Position numbers and translations under genes: made by a program. The notes below the pieces were generated by a model that did no database searches, had not been told where the DNA came from, and worked only from the letters and a program-made list of their open reading frames with translations. A stretch of DNA of 13,662 nucleotides from Paratractidigestivibacter sp963591565 (GTDB lineage Bacteria; Actinomycetota; Coriobacteriia; Coriobacteriales; Atopobiaceae). This document shows, piece after piece, positions 1 through 6,671 of the stretch; the stretch's first letter is position 1; each line of letters opens with the position of its first letter. The DNA is taken from assembly GCA_963591565.1 (NCBI GenBank), contig CAVAUD010000055.1, forward strand, positions 1-13,662, read 5' to 3'.

Positions 1-3
1 CCC

Positions 4-132
4 CTGCAAATCTCAGACTTGTCTGATACTTTCAGCCCTTCTCAGCTGCAATTCCATGACTTGTCTGATAATCCAGCCACAAAAATCGGGCTTGTCTGAT
101 ACCCAACTATCAGACAAGCCCGAAATTTGCAG
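4..132. repeat. Four copies of a ~25-bp intergenic repeat
   Basis: Four related 25-bp units occupy 4-28, 46-70, 77-101 (all forward) and 108-132 (inverted). Each ends in CTTGTCTGATA on its own strand, and three of the four begin CTGCAA with a variable middle. Copies three and four face each other across 6 bp and make a hairpin. Unit 1 also contains the 12-bp palindrome CAGACTTGTCTG (14-25). Spacers are 17, 6 and 6 bp, far too short and irregular for CRISPR. The array reaches almost to the window edge, so more copies may lie outside. It looks like a small dispersed intergenic repeat family reused as a terminator; no function beyond that is visible. Confidence 0.75.
81..122 (-). terminator. Intrinsic terminator of the leftward importer/nagA operon
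   Basis: Bases 87-101 (CGGGCTTGTCTGATA) pair perfectly with 108-122 around a 6-base loop, giving a 15-bp stem. On the minus strand the stem is followed directly by ATTTTT (complement of 81-86), as expected for a rho-independent terminator. It lies about 50 bp beyond the nagA-like stop codon at 175 and points the right way to end that operon. Confidence 0.8.
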
Positions 133-174
133 TTGGCGAGAAGCCCGCGGCCGCCTGTCGGCCTCGCGGCTCCC

Positions 175-1335
175 CTACCTCTTGTAGACCGTCTCCCCCG
201 CCACGATGGTGCGGGCGACCTCAAAGTTCGCGTCGATAAGCACCAGGTCGGCGCAGGAGCCCTCGAAGATGCAGCCTTTGTCGGCCCAGCCAAACAGGTC
301 GGCCGGGTTCTGGGTCATGGGCTTGGAGGCCTCCTCGACGCCCGCGCCCGTGAACTTCATGAAGTTGCGCAGCGCCTGGACCTGCGTCAAGGTCGAGCCC
401 GCACGCACGCCGTTGCTCGCCAGCTTAGCGTCTCCGTCCTCGACCACCACGTCGTTAACGCCCAACTTGTAGTTGCCGTCCGGCAGGCCCGCGGCCATGA
501 TCGAGTCGGTGATGCCCAGGATGCGGTCCCAACCCTTGGCCTTCACGTACAGGCGCACGGTACCGGGGTGCAGGTGACGGCCGTCGCAGATCGTCTCGGC
601 ATAGGCGTCGCTCTCGAGCGCCACGCCAAAGATCGCCGGGTCGTGCTGGTGGAACAGGCGCATCGCGTTGCCCACGTGCGTGACCGATTTCGCGCCCGCG
701 TTGATGCAGGCCCACGACAGGTCGTAGCCCGCCCCGGAGTGCCCGATCGCCGCCGTGATCCCGATCTGCGCCAGCGGCCCGATCAAATCCGGCACGCCCG
801 GAACCTCGGGCGCCAGCGTGGTGTACAGGATGTGGCCGCCGGCCGCCTCCTGGTACTTCTCAAACAGGCTGATGTCCGCCTCGTGCATGAGCAGGTGCTC
901 GGGCATCGCGCCCTTGTACTCGCTCGACAAGCACGGCCCCTCAAGGTGAATGCCGAGAAGCGCGGCCCCGTCGTAGGGCCCGCCCTCGATGACCTTGCGC
1001 GCCTCGCCGATGCACCACAGCGTCTGCTCGGGCGTGTCGGTCAGAATTGAGCAGAGCCACCCGGTCACGCCCTGGCTCGCGAAGAACCGCCCGATCGCGC
1101 GCAGGTCCTCCTCGCTCGAGGCGTTGACGTCGTGACCTGCGGCGCCGTGCGTGTGGACATCGATGAAGCCCGGCAGGATGACCTTGCCCGCCGCGTCGAT
1201 GACGTCGAACTCAAAAGGATTGTCGTACTTGGACGAGATGCGGGTCACGTGCCCCGCCTCGACCGTCACGTTGGCGCGGCGGAGCTTGCCGCCCGTCAGC
1301 ACCCGCCCGTTGGCGATATACAAAGAGCCGCTCAT
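175..1335 (-). CDS. nagA: NagA-family N-acetylglucosamine-6-phosphate deacetylase, possibly altered specificity
   Basis: 386 aa, the usual length for this amidohydrolase family, which removes the N-acetyl group from N-acetylglucosamine-6-phosphate in the cytoplasm. Visible hallmarks are the metal-site HTHG (His61, His63), GIHLEGP with Glu132, the later metal ligands His199 (GHSGAG) and His220 (THVGNAM), the substrate His254, and the catalytic Asp277 in ITDS. Where classical NagA has REPG, with the Arg reaching into the neighbouring subunit to hold the phosphate, this protein has HDPA (His231). Deacetylation therefore looks intact while phosphate recognition may not be. The ATG at 1335 has GGGAGG in the 12-bp gap after the nagB-like stop, so it is the last gene of the importer operon and ends before a strong terminator. 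Family is sure; the exact substrate is open. Confidence 0.88.
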   Translation of the reverse strand: MSGSLYIANGRVLTGGKLRRANVTVEAGHVTRISSKYDNPFEFDVIDAAGKVILPGFIDVHTHGAAGHDVNASSEEDLRAIGRFFASQGVTGWLCSILTDTPEQTLWCIGEARKVIEGGPYDGAALLGIHLEGPCLSSEYKGAMPEHLLMHEADISLFEKYQEAAGGHILYTTLAPEVPGVPDLIGPLAQIGITAAIGHSGAGYDLSWACINAGAKSVTHVGNAMRLFHQHDPAIFGVALESDAYAETICDGRHLHPGTVRLYVKAKGWDRILGITDSIMAAGLPDGNYKLGVNDVVVEDGDAKLASNGVRAGSTLTQVQALRNFMKFTGAGVEEASKPMTQNPADLFGWADKGCIFEGSCADLVLIDANFEVARTIVAGETVYKR

Positions 1336-1347
1336 CGCGTGCCTCCC

Positions 1348-2160
1348 TTAATAAGCCTGCTGCCTCGCCACGTCGTTGACGTAGATCGCCGCGTCGGGGT
1401 GCCCCTGCAAAATGGTGGCGGGGAAAGCCGCCGTGACCTCGCCGTAAGCCGCGCGCCTCACGACGCCGCGGTGCCAGTCCCTAAACACGCCGAGACGAAC
1501 CTTGCGCGCACCCAAGATCTGCCGCATCCCGATGGTCGCGGCGCGGTGCGGGAAGTCCTCGAGGGCCCCGCCCAAATCGCCGCAGTTGGTCGCCCGCGTC
1601 TCGGGGCGAATGTCCAACGCACGGGTCTCAAGCGCCGCGAACTCGTCGACACCCAGCTCTTCCTGCGGCTCATTGAAGGCCAGGTGCCCCGTGATGCCGA
1701 TGCCGCCAAAGGCGATGTCGACGCCGCCCAGCTCGTCGATCACGCGCTGCACGTGGCCGGGGTCGGTCGGGTCGGGAAAAACGCGCTGCTCGGGGGGCAT
1801 GAGAAGCTCGGGGCGCACCTGCGAGTAAACCACGCGGTCCATGAACCCGCGGAAGGACAGGGGGTCATCAACGGCGACCCACTGGTCGTCGTCGGTCAGG
1901 TACTCGTCCATGTTGATGAACCAGCAGTCCTTAAGCGAGAGGCCCTTCTCGTTTACCAGGTCGACGAAGATGGGGTACTGTCCCACCGGGCCCACCGGGC
2001 AAATGAAAACAGTGTGCTTACCCTGCGCGTTGTTCGCCTCGATGCACTCAACCATCTCTTGGGCGAGCTTAGTGAAGACCGCGTTGGAGTCCCCAGGAAA
2101 GACCAGGGGGATCTTCGCGCCCTCGCCAAGGTCCTCTGCCGAGATGTGGTAATAATCCAT
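1348..2160 (-). CDS. NagB-like glucosamine-6-phosphate deaminase/isomerase homologue
   Basis: 270 aa, the size of NagB, which converts glucosamine-6-phosphate to fructose-6-phosphate and ammonia. The catalytic Asp of MDEY (Asp85) and the His159/Glu164 pair in GHLAFNEP are present, so sugar ring opening and aldose-ketose chemistry look possible. The family's middle relay Asp (E. coli Asp141) is Thr157. All three phosphate contacts are gone by my alignment: the TGGTP loop reads VGPVGQ (56-61), the Arg of NSRF (E. coli Arg172) is Gly194, and the Lys of GSQK (Lys208) is His230. It is thus a divergent paralogue, probably acting on a sugar without a 6-phosphate. Start ATG has AAGGAAGGAG 10 bp upstream. 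It lies 12 bp before the nagA-like gene, arguing for consecutive deacetylation and deamination. Confidence 0.75.
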   Translation of the reverse strand: MDYYHISAEDLGEGAKIPLVFPGDSNAVFTKLAQEMVECIEANNAQGKHTVFICPVGPVGQYPIFVDLVNEKGLSLKDCWFINMDEYLTDDDQWVAVDDPLSFRGFMDRVVYSQVRPELLMPPEQRVFPDPTDPGHVQRVIDELGGVDIAFGGIGITGHLAFNEPQEELGVDEFAALETRALDIRPETRATNCGDLGGALEDFPHRAATIGMRQILGARKVRLGVFRDWHRGVVRRAAYGEVTAAFPATILQGHPDAAIYVNDVARQQAY

Positions 2161-2251
2161 GTCCGTGCCGCTCCTTCCTTACAAACAGCGGGCGGCCCTC
2201 CGCGTGGATGGGGAGGAGTACATCCAAACGCGAGAAGGCCGCCATTATTTA

Positions 2252-2287
2252 CCTGCGCCCGACGCCCGCAACGCGCGCGGGCGCAGG
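2252..2287 (-). other. Intercistronic hairpin between binding-protein gene and nagB-like gene
   Basis: CCTGCGCCCG (2252-2261) pairs exactly with CGGGCGCAGG (2278-2287) in the 146-bp gap. No T-run follows on the minus strand, so it is not a clean terminator. A second pairing, GGCGGCC 2191-2197 with GGCCGCC 2237-2243, is possible next to it. The position, just after a periplasmic-type binding-protein gene, fits an mRNA-stabilising or partial-termination structure that raises binding-protein output over downstream enzymes. Confidence 0.5.
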
Positions 2288-2306
2288 CCACGATGTCCGC
2301 CTTGCG

Positions 2307-3392
2307 TTACTTGTTCTCGGCGTAGAGCTTGTCGGCCGCGGTGATGACGTCCTCAAGCACGTAATCGGAGACCGGGACCTCGGCGGTAATGCGGCCGTTG
2401 TCCAGGAAGACCTGCTGCTGGGCCTTGTAGTAGCCCACGATCTTGTCGGTGTCGCCGATGGCGTCGGCAGCGCCCTGCCAGTCGCCCTCGCCCGTGGACT
2501 GCAGCAAGGTGTCCTCGGGAAGGCCGAGCTTGTCGGCCAGGAGCTTAGCCACGTCGTCGATGTGGGCGGCGCGGTAAACCTTGCCCATGTCAAGGGCGGC
2601 GGCGAAGCGCTCGAGGACCTCGGCGTTCTTCTCGGCGTAATCGGGCAGGCAGATGTAGGAGCCGGGGAAGGCGACCTTGTCGGAGTAATCGGTGTTGGTG
2701 CCCAGGACCAGGTAGTCGTCCTTCAGCTGCTCCTGCAGGGTGACGGTGTTGGGCGACCAGGTGGCGCAGGCGTCGATCTGGCCGGCGATCATAGCGGTGG
2801 TCATGCCGTCGACCTTCATCTCGGTCAGGGTGATGTCGTCGGTGGTGAGGCCGGCGTCCTGCAGCACGTACTGGAGGATGATCTCGGAAGAGGTGCCGGA
2901 AGCCACGGCCACGGTCTTGCCCTTGAGGTCGGCCGCCTTGGTGATGCCCTTGGACTTGTTGGCGACGACGCAGTCGGCCTGGGAGAGCTGGTCGAAGGCG
3001 AAGATCTTGGCCTGGCCCTCGATGCACAGGGCGTGGGCGCCGTGGCCGATCTGGGCGAGGTCGATGTCGCCGGACTGCATGGCCGAGATCTCGGCGGGGC
3101 CGGCGTCGAACTGAGAGGTCTCGACGGTGATGCCGAACTTCTCGAAGTAGCCCTGGTCAATGGCGGAGAAGAGCGTGCCGGCAGAGCCGAGGTTGGGCAT
3201 GAAGGCGACCTTCAGGGTAACGGGGTCGTAGGTGGTGCCGGAGTCAGCCGCCTTATCCTCGGTCTTGGTCTCAGAGGAGCTGGAGGACGTACCGCCGCAG
3301 CCCACGAGGGCCAGGCCCGCCGTGGCGGCAGAGGCGGCACCGAACGCCTGGAGGAAAGAGCGACGAGACATAACGGAGTCGAGCTGTTTCAT
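2307..3392 (-). CDS. ABC transporter substrate-binding lipoprotein, sulfonate/taurine/nitrate (SsuA/TauA) type
   Basis: 361 aa. The start at 3392 is chosen because GGAAAGGA lies 8 bp upstream and the protein then opens with a compact export signal; the frame stays open upstream to 3503 but that stretch does not resemble protein. Residues 9-14 read SRRSFL, a twin-arginine motif, followed by a hydrophobic run and a lipobox LVGC with Cys32, so it is a Tat-exported lipoprotein. A Ser-rich linker follows, then the SsuA/TauA/NMT1-like fold: LKVAFMPN at the start of the mature domain, Q-GYF-K-GI-VE, SGDIDLAQIG, and the ADLKGKTVAV and GTSSE segments typical of the family. These proteins capture small anionic sulfonates or related ligands. 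It is encoded with matching ATPase and permease; the exact ligand cannot be read from the sequence. Confidence 0.88.
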   Translation of the reverse strand: MKQLDSVMSRRSFLQAFGAASAATAGLALVGCGGTSSSSSETKTEDKAADSGTTYDPVTLKVAFMPNLGSAGTLFSAIDQGYFEKFGITVETSQFDAGPAEISAMQSGDIDLAQIGHGAHALCIEGQAKIFAFDQLSQADCVVANKSKGITKAADLKGKTVAVASGTSSEIILQYVLQDAGLTTDDITLTEMKVDGMTTAMIAGQIDACATWSPNTVTLQEQLKDDYLVLGTNTDYSDKVAFPGSYICLPDYAEKNAEVLERFAAALDMGKVYRAAHIDDVAKLLADKLGLPEDTLLQSTGEGDWQGAADAIGDTDKIVGYYKAQQQVFLDNGRITAEVPVSDYVLEDVITAADKLYAENK

Positions 3393-3448
3393 GATAGGGT
3401 TCCTTTCCCTTAAGGCTGCGCGCGCACGCGCCGCCTCCTCCCAAACCA

Positions 3449-3464
3449 CGAGGACGCATCCTCG
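3449..3464. other. Short perfect inverted repeat between ATPase and binding-protein genes
   Basis: CGAGGACGCATCCTCG is a 6-bp stem with a 4-base loop in the 126-bp gap 3393-3518. It would form a hairpin in the leader of the binding-protein cistron, about 57 bp before its start. No T-run follows, so a processing or stability role is more likely than termination. Nothing else is recognisable in this gap. Confidence 0.35.
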
Positions 3465-3518
3465 ATAGTGCCAAACAAACCGCAGGTAAAGCAGGTAAAA
3501 CAATGTGGCGAGAAAACC

Positions 3519-4322
3519 TTACTTCCTCACCGAGAGGTACTCTTGGTAGACCTGGCTCCAGATGTGGTTCTTGAGCTCCAAAAACTCTGGCGTCATCTTG
3601 GTCTCCTGCGTGCGGGGGTACGGGATGTTGATGTCCACGACCTCCTTCACGCGGCCGGGGCGCGCGTACATGATGACGACGCGCTGGGCCAAGATGATGG
3701 CCTCCTCGACGTCGTGGGTGATGAAGAAGCAGGTCTTCTGCTCCTTCTCCCAGGTGTCGAGAAGCTCCTGCTGCAGCTGGGTCCTCGTTTGGGCGTCCAG
3801 TGCGCCGAAGGGCTCGTCCATGAGCAGGACCTTGGGGTTCACGGCATAGGCGCGCGCAATGGCCACGCGCTGCTTCATGCCGCCCGAGAGCTCCTTGGGG
3901 TAGGACTTGGCGAAGTCCTGCAGGTCGACGAGCTTGATGTACTTCTCGGCGATGGCGTCGCACTCTTCCTTGCTCTTGCCCTGGAGCTTGAGGCCAAACT
4001 TAACGTTGTCCTCGACGGTGAGCCAAGGGAAAAGCGCGTACTGCTGAAAAACGATGCCGCGGTCGGGACCGGGGCCGGTGACCTCTTTGCCGTCCACGGT
4101 CACCTTGCCCTCGGTAGGCTCCTCAAGGCCGCCGATGATGTTGAGCAGCGTGGACTTGCCGCAGCCCGAAGGGCCGACGACGCAGACGAACTCGTTCTCG
4201 TGGATGTCGAGGTTGACGCCGTTCAGGGCGGTCATCTCGCCTTTGCGCGTGTCGAACTTCTTAACGACGTTGTCGATGTGGACCTTCACGGGCGAATCTA
4301 CTGCTGAACCGACTCCTGCCAT
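3519..4322 (-). CDS. ABC transporter ATP-binding protein, sulfonate/taurine/nitrate (SsuB/TauB) type
   Basis: 267 aa, standard for the ATPase of this importer class; two copies would drive uptake with the permease and the Tat lipoprotein. All motifs are intact: Walker A GPSGCGKST (50-58), Q-loop in FQQYALFPW (92-100), signature LSGGMKQR (145-152), Walker B VLLMDEP (165-171), D-loop GALD, and switch His203 in ITHDVEEA. The GPGPDRGIVFQ stretch before the Q-loop and the short C-terminal tail without a regulatory domain are typical of TauB/SsuB/NrtD-type ATPases. Its start overlaps the upstream permease gene by 25 bp, implying translational coupling. Substrate specificity is not set by this subunit. 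Confidence 0.93.
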   Translation of the reverse strand: MAGVGSAVDSPVKVHIDNVVKKFDTRKGEMTALNGVNLDIHENEFVCVVGPSGCGKSTLLNIIGGLEEPTEGKVTVDGKEVTGPGPDRGIVFQQYALFPWLTVEDNVKFGLKLQGKSKEECDAIAEKYIKLVDLQDFAKSYPKELSGGMKQRVAIARAYAVNPKVLLMDEPFGALDAQTRTQLQQELLDTWEKEQKTCFFITHDVEEAIILAQRVVIMYARPGRVKEVVDINIPYPRTQETKMTPEFLELKNHIWSQVYQEYLSVRK

Positions 4323-5077
4323 CCCGTGAACCTCCTCTCAAGGAAGCGGACGATCTTCTCGAAACAGATGCCGATGATGCCGAGCATAAGGATGCCGAGC
4401 AAAACGACGTCCATCTGGTAGTATCCCGAGGCCTGCTGGATCATCATGCCCAGGCCCTTGTCGCCGCCCACGATCTCGGACGCCATCAGGGTGGTGAGCG
4501 AGGTGGACAGGCCCAGGCGCGCGGCGACCAGGATAAACGGGGTCGAGGCCGGGATCGTCACCTTGAAGAAGATGTCGGTCTGCTTGGCCCCAAGGACGCG
4601 CGCCGCCTTGATGAGCGTGGTGTCGACGCCCTTGACGCCCTGGTAGATGGTGACGACCATGACGAGAAACGCCGCGATGAAGATAACCGTGACCTTAGAG
4701 GCCTGGCCGATGCCCAAGGCCGCGATGATCAAGAAGACGTAGGCCAGAGGCGGGATGTTGCGGATGAACTGGATCCAGGGCTCGACCACGTGACGGAAGG
4801 GGTCGTACCAGGCCATAAGGAAGGCGACCGGGATCGAGACGATGAAAGCCAGGCCAAAGCCCATGAGCACGCGCGAGATGGACGCCCAGGCATGCGCCCA
4901 CAAAAGCCCGCTCTGCGCACGGGACAAGAAGGCGGCCCAGACCTTGGCAGGGGGCGCGAAGACGGCCGGCCACCTGCCGGCGGCAAGAAGCCACAGACCA
5001 ACCGCGCAGGCCAACGAGATGAGGGCCCAGGCCCAGTTGGGGACCTTGCTCCAGATCGACGCTTTCTTCTTATTCAA
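4298..5077 (-). CDS. ABC transporter permease, sulfonate/taurine/nitrate (SsuC/TauC) type
   Basis: 259 aa integral membrane subunit, forming the importer channel as a presumed homodimer. Hydrophobic segments lie at about 14-33, 70-90, 108-124, 128-146, 179-200 and 221-240, matching the six-helix SsuC/TauC plan. The cytoplasmic EAA-type coupling loop is at about 157-176 (AARVLGAKQTDIFFKVTIP), followed by the family segment MASEIVGGDKGLGMMI. The start is a TTG, chosen because an excellent AAGGAGG ribosome site lies about 6 bp upstream and no ATG is near; the Lys-rich N terminus then precedes the first helix. It is the first gene of the leftward operon, about 210 nt downstream of the predicted transcription start. 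Confidence 0.9.
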   Translation of the reverse strand: MNKKKASIWSKVPNWAWALISLACAVGLWLLAAGRWPAVFAPPAKVWAAFLSRAQSGLLWAHAWASISRVLMGFGLAFIVSIPVAFLMAWYDPFRHVVEPWIQFIRNIPPLAYVFLIIAALGIGQASKVTVIFIAAFLVMVVTIYQGVKGVDTTLIKAARVLGAKQTDIFFKVTIPASTPFILVAARLGLSTSLTTLMASEIVGGDKGLGMMIQQASGYYQMDVVLLGILMLGIIGICFEKIVRFLERRFTGWQESVQQ

Positions 5078-5083
5078 CGAATG

Positions 5084-5090
5084 CCTCCTT
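5084..5090 (-). promoter_or_regulatory. Ribosome binding site fixing a TTG start
   Basis: On the minus strand AAGGAGG is followed by six to seven bases and then the TTG of the permease gene. The strength of this site decides the non-ATG start. Confidence 0.75.
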
Positions 5091-5138
5091 CTAGCTAGCC
5101 AGCCCCGGCGCCGCTGGGACGTCGAGACGAAAGACCAT
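5091..5138 (-). CDS. Possible 15-codon leader ORF upstream of the permease
   Basis: On the minus strand an ATG at 5138 opens a 15-codon frame (MVFRLDVPAAPGLAS) that ends in TAG one base upstream of the permease ribosome site. AAGG lies just before its ATG, and a CCAGC/GCTGG hairpin (5099-5117) falls inside it. This geometry would allow translation of the leader to open the region around the permease start. A frame this short can easily occur by chance, so this is only a candidate. Confidence 0.2.
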   Translation of the reverse strand: MVFRLDVPAAPGLAS

Positions 5139-5273
5139 GAGCCTTGCCTTAAAACTAAGAACTTGGTGGAGACGAGAAACTCGAAGTGCCGCGCGGCTGT
5201 GTGCCCGCGCTTATCTGGGACCTAAACGCCCGCGCGCTTACCGCTTGCTTACTTACACAACACGCGCTGATGA

Positions 5274-5287
5274 CTTGAACGTTTAAG
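5274..5287. promoter_or_regulatory. Predicted LacI-family operator of the importer operon
   Basis: CTTGAACGTTTAAG is a 14-bp inverted repeat with one mismatch and the central CG expected of LacI-family sites. It sits directly downstream of the predicted minus-strand -10 (5296-5301), where a bound repressor would block initiation. The regulator encoded 245 bp away has a canonical hinge helix that reads a central CG. The right half plus flank (ACGTTTAAGCTG) recurs in the tauE promoter. Confidence 0.6.
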
Positions 5288-5295
5288 CTGACGTA

Positions 5296-5304
5296 TTTGT
5301 AACA
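5296..5304 (-). promoter_or_regulatory. Predicted extended -10 promoter of the leftward operon
   Basis: Minus-strand TGTTACAAA fits an extended -10 element (TG, one base, TACAAA). The matching promoter of the regulator operon has TGATACAAA. A TTGCAA lies at 5314-5319, but only 12 bp upstream, so it is not a normal -35. Initiation would be near 5289, leaving a leader of about 210 nt. Confidence 0.4.
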
Positions 5305-5360
5305 CACTCTTCTTTGCAAGATAGTGGACGTTTTATTAACAGCCTGTTTTTTCTCCGCCA

Positions 5361-5388
5361 GACGGCAGGTTTTGCGACTTTGACGGCA
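5361..5388. promoter_or_regulatory. Direct repeats GACGGCA two helical turns apart
   Basis: GACGGCA occurs at 5361-5367 and 5382-5388, spaced exactly 21 bp, with a partial third copy GACGGC at 5432-5437, all in the divergent control region. Face-matched spacing of this kind is typical of sites for a second DNA-binding protein. No regulator is assigned. The rest of 5078-5531 shows only the promoter and operator elements listed separately. Confidence 0.25.
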
Positions 5389-5450
5389 TTCCGGTCGATT
5401 TAACTCGGTAAACGGAAGCTTTTGGGCGACAGACGGCTCGGGAATTTCTC

Positions 5451-5480
5451 TTGCAATGCGCAGGCCCCACGTGATACAAA
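5451..5480 (+). promoter_or_regulatory. Predicted promoter of the lacI-aldolase operon
   Basis: TTGCAA (5451-5456) is followed after 18 bp by TACAAA (5475-5480), preceded by TG at 5472-5473 as an extended -10. The start of transcription would be near 5487, about 45 nt before the regulator start codon. The TGnTACAAA form matches the divergent promoter. Confidence 0.5.
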
Positions 5481-5494
5481 CAATGAGTGACCTA

Positions 5495-5508
5495 CTTAAT
5501 CGTAAAAG
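5495..5508. promoter_or_regulatory. Possible second, weaker LacI-type operator
   Basis: CTTAATCGTAAAAG keeps the outer CTT/AAG and central CG of the site at 5274 but its half-sites are otherwise poorly symmetric. It lies shortly downstream of the predicted lacI promoter, at a position suited to autorepression. Confidence 0.3.
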
Positions 5509-5531
5509 CCCTTTTAAAGGATAGACACGAT

Positions 5532-6620
5532 ATGGGTAAGCGGACAACACTCAAAGACGTAGCGGCCGAGGCAGGGGTTACGGCTGCCACCGTCTCGTAC
5601 GTCATCAACAACACCCCCGGCCAGACCATCCGCCCCGAGACCCGGGAGCGCGTGCTCAAGGCCGTCGAGAAACTCCGCTACACCCCCAACGTCCACGCCC
5701 GCACCCTGCGCAACCGCAACTGCCCCTGCGTGGGCCTCGTCCTTCGCAAGAACCTCGCCGTGCCGCGCTTCAGCCAGATGGCCTACGGCATCCAAACCCG
5801 CCTCGAGCAAGAGGGCTACAACGCCCTGCTGCTGGGCAACACCATCGACAACCTGGGCATCTCCGATTACGCCAGCGCCTACCTCGCCGGCCGCGTCTCG
5901 GGCATCATCTTCATCGGGACCGAGAACCAGGGCCCGGACAAGAAGAGCCTAAAGGCCCTCACCGCCGACAAGGCCCCTCTCGTCGTCTTCGACTGCCAGA
6001 CCGAGGCCACGAGCTACAGCACCGTCGACCTCGACTACAAGGGCGGGGCCGAGCTGATCGTCTCGCAGGCTATCAGGGACGCGAAGCCCCAGCCCAGGCG
6101 CCTCATCTACTTTCGCCCGCGCATCGACACGGCCCAGGAGCGCCTTCGCGAGGAGGGCGTGCGCGCCGCCTGCGAGAAGGCCGGCGTCAAGATGATCGTG
6201 CGCAGCGCCCCTCTCGACGAGACCAACATGGAGATCTGGGACGCGCGCTACTCGGTGGGCAGCACCGAGGAGGGCATGGCCTTGAACCGCGACTTCTACG
6301 GCATCGTGGCCCAGATCTTAGGCGAGATGCGCGACGGCGACGTCGTGGTCTCGAGCTGGGCCGGCTGGACCCACAGCTTCAGGAAGCTCTCCACCTACCT
6401 CAACAAGCACCCGCGCTGCATCACCTACGTCGAGCTGGCCAACAACGGCGAGAGCTGGCGCGCGGCCGATTTCTACACCCGCCTTCCCAACTACGAGGCC
6501 GGCGTCGCCTGCGCGGAGGAGCTTCTCGCCCTTCTGCACTCCGGCGTGCCGTCGGCGCGTCTCATGAAGCTCACCAACATCGTCAAGGCGTCCACCGACG
6601 CCCGCTCGCTTATCAGCTAA
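5532..6620 (+). CDS. LacI-family transcriptional regulator
   Basis: 362 aa. Residues 6-26 (TLKDVAAEAGVTAATVSYVIN) form the classic LacI helix-turn-helix, followed by the hinge YTPNVHARTLR (50-60) that inserts in the minor groove at a central CG. The rest is a periplasmic-binding-protein-like effector domain with VGLVLRKNLAVPRFSQMAYGI at its start and a conserved fold to the C terminus. The ATG at 5532 gives the usual four residues before the HTH and has AAAGG 11 bp upstream; an in-frame GTG at 5487 would add an atypical leader and is rejected. It heads the rightward enzyme operon and is the natural candidate to bind the operators at 5274 and 13629, so it likely controls importer, enzymes and exporter together. 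The effector is unknown, presumably a pathway sugar or sugar phosphate. Confidence 0.93.
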   Translation: MGKRTTLKDVAAEAGVTAATVSYVINNTPGQTIRPETRERVLKAVEKLRYTPNVHARTLRNRNCPCVGLVLRKNLAVPRFSQMAYGIQTRLEQEGYNALLLGNTIDNLGISDYASAYLAGRVSGIIFIGTENQGPDKKSLKALTADKAPLVVFDCQTEATSYSTVDLDYKGGAELIVSQAIRDAKPQPRRLIYFRPRIDTAQERLREEGVRAACEKAGVKMIVRSAPLDETNMEIWDARYSVGSTEEGMALNRDFYGIVAQILGEMRDGDVVVSSWAGWTHSFRKLSTYLNKHPRCITYVELANNGESWRAADFYTRLPNYEAGVACAEELLALLHSGVPSARLMKLTNIVKASTDARSLIS

Positions 6621-6626
6621 TTGGCC

Positions 6627-6651
6627 GGCCTGGCGCCATTTGCCCCAGGCC
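6627..6651 (+). other. Hairpin between lacI and aldolase genes
   Basis: GGCCTGG (6627-6633) pairs with CCAGGCC (6645-6651), with an alternative outer pairing of TTGGCC (6621-6626) and GGCCAA (6648-6653). It is followed by the aldolase ribosome site AGGAGGG rather than a T-run. A role in lowering read-through or separating regulator and enzyme expression is plausible. Confidence 0.4.
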
Positions 6652-6671
6652 AAAACAGGAGGGATACAGAG

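Noticed and set aside
4..132. CRISPR array
   Set aside because: Spacers are only 6-17 bp and irregular, one unit is inverted, the units diverge, and no cas genes are present.
2208..3413. A 401-codon plus-strand open frame over the binding-protein gene
   Set aside because: The minus strand encodes a clear Tat lipoprotein with family motifs; the plus frame is Gly/Val/Leu-rich shadow sequence without recognisable domains.
3393..3503. Upstream in-frame extension of the binding protein
   Set aside because: It would place 37 unlikely residues ahead of the twin-arginine signal; the ATG at 3392 has a good ribosome site.
5078..5289. Amino-sugar riboswitch or glmS-type ribozyme in the importer leader
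   Set aside because: No glmS-like core or other known riboswitch pattern could be recognised; only generic hairpins are visible.
5487..5531. GTG start that would lengthen the LacI-family protein by 15 residues
   Set aside because: The extension is unlike LacI N termini. The ATG at 5532 has a ribosome site and gives the standard MxxxTLKDVA beginning.
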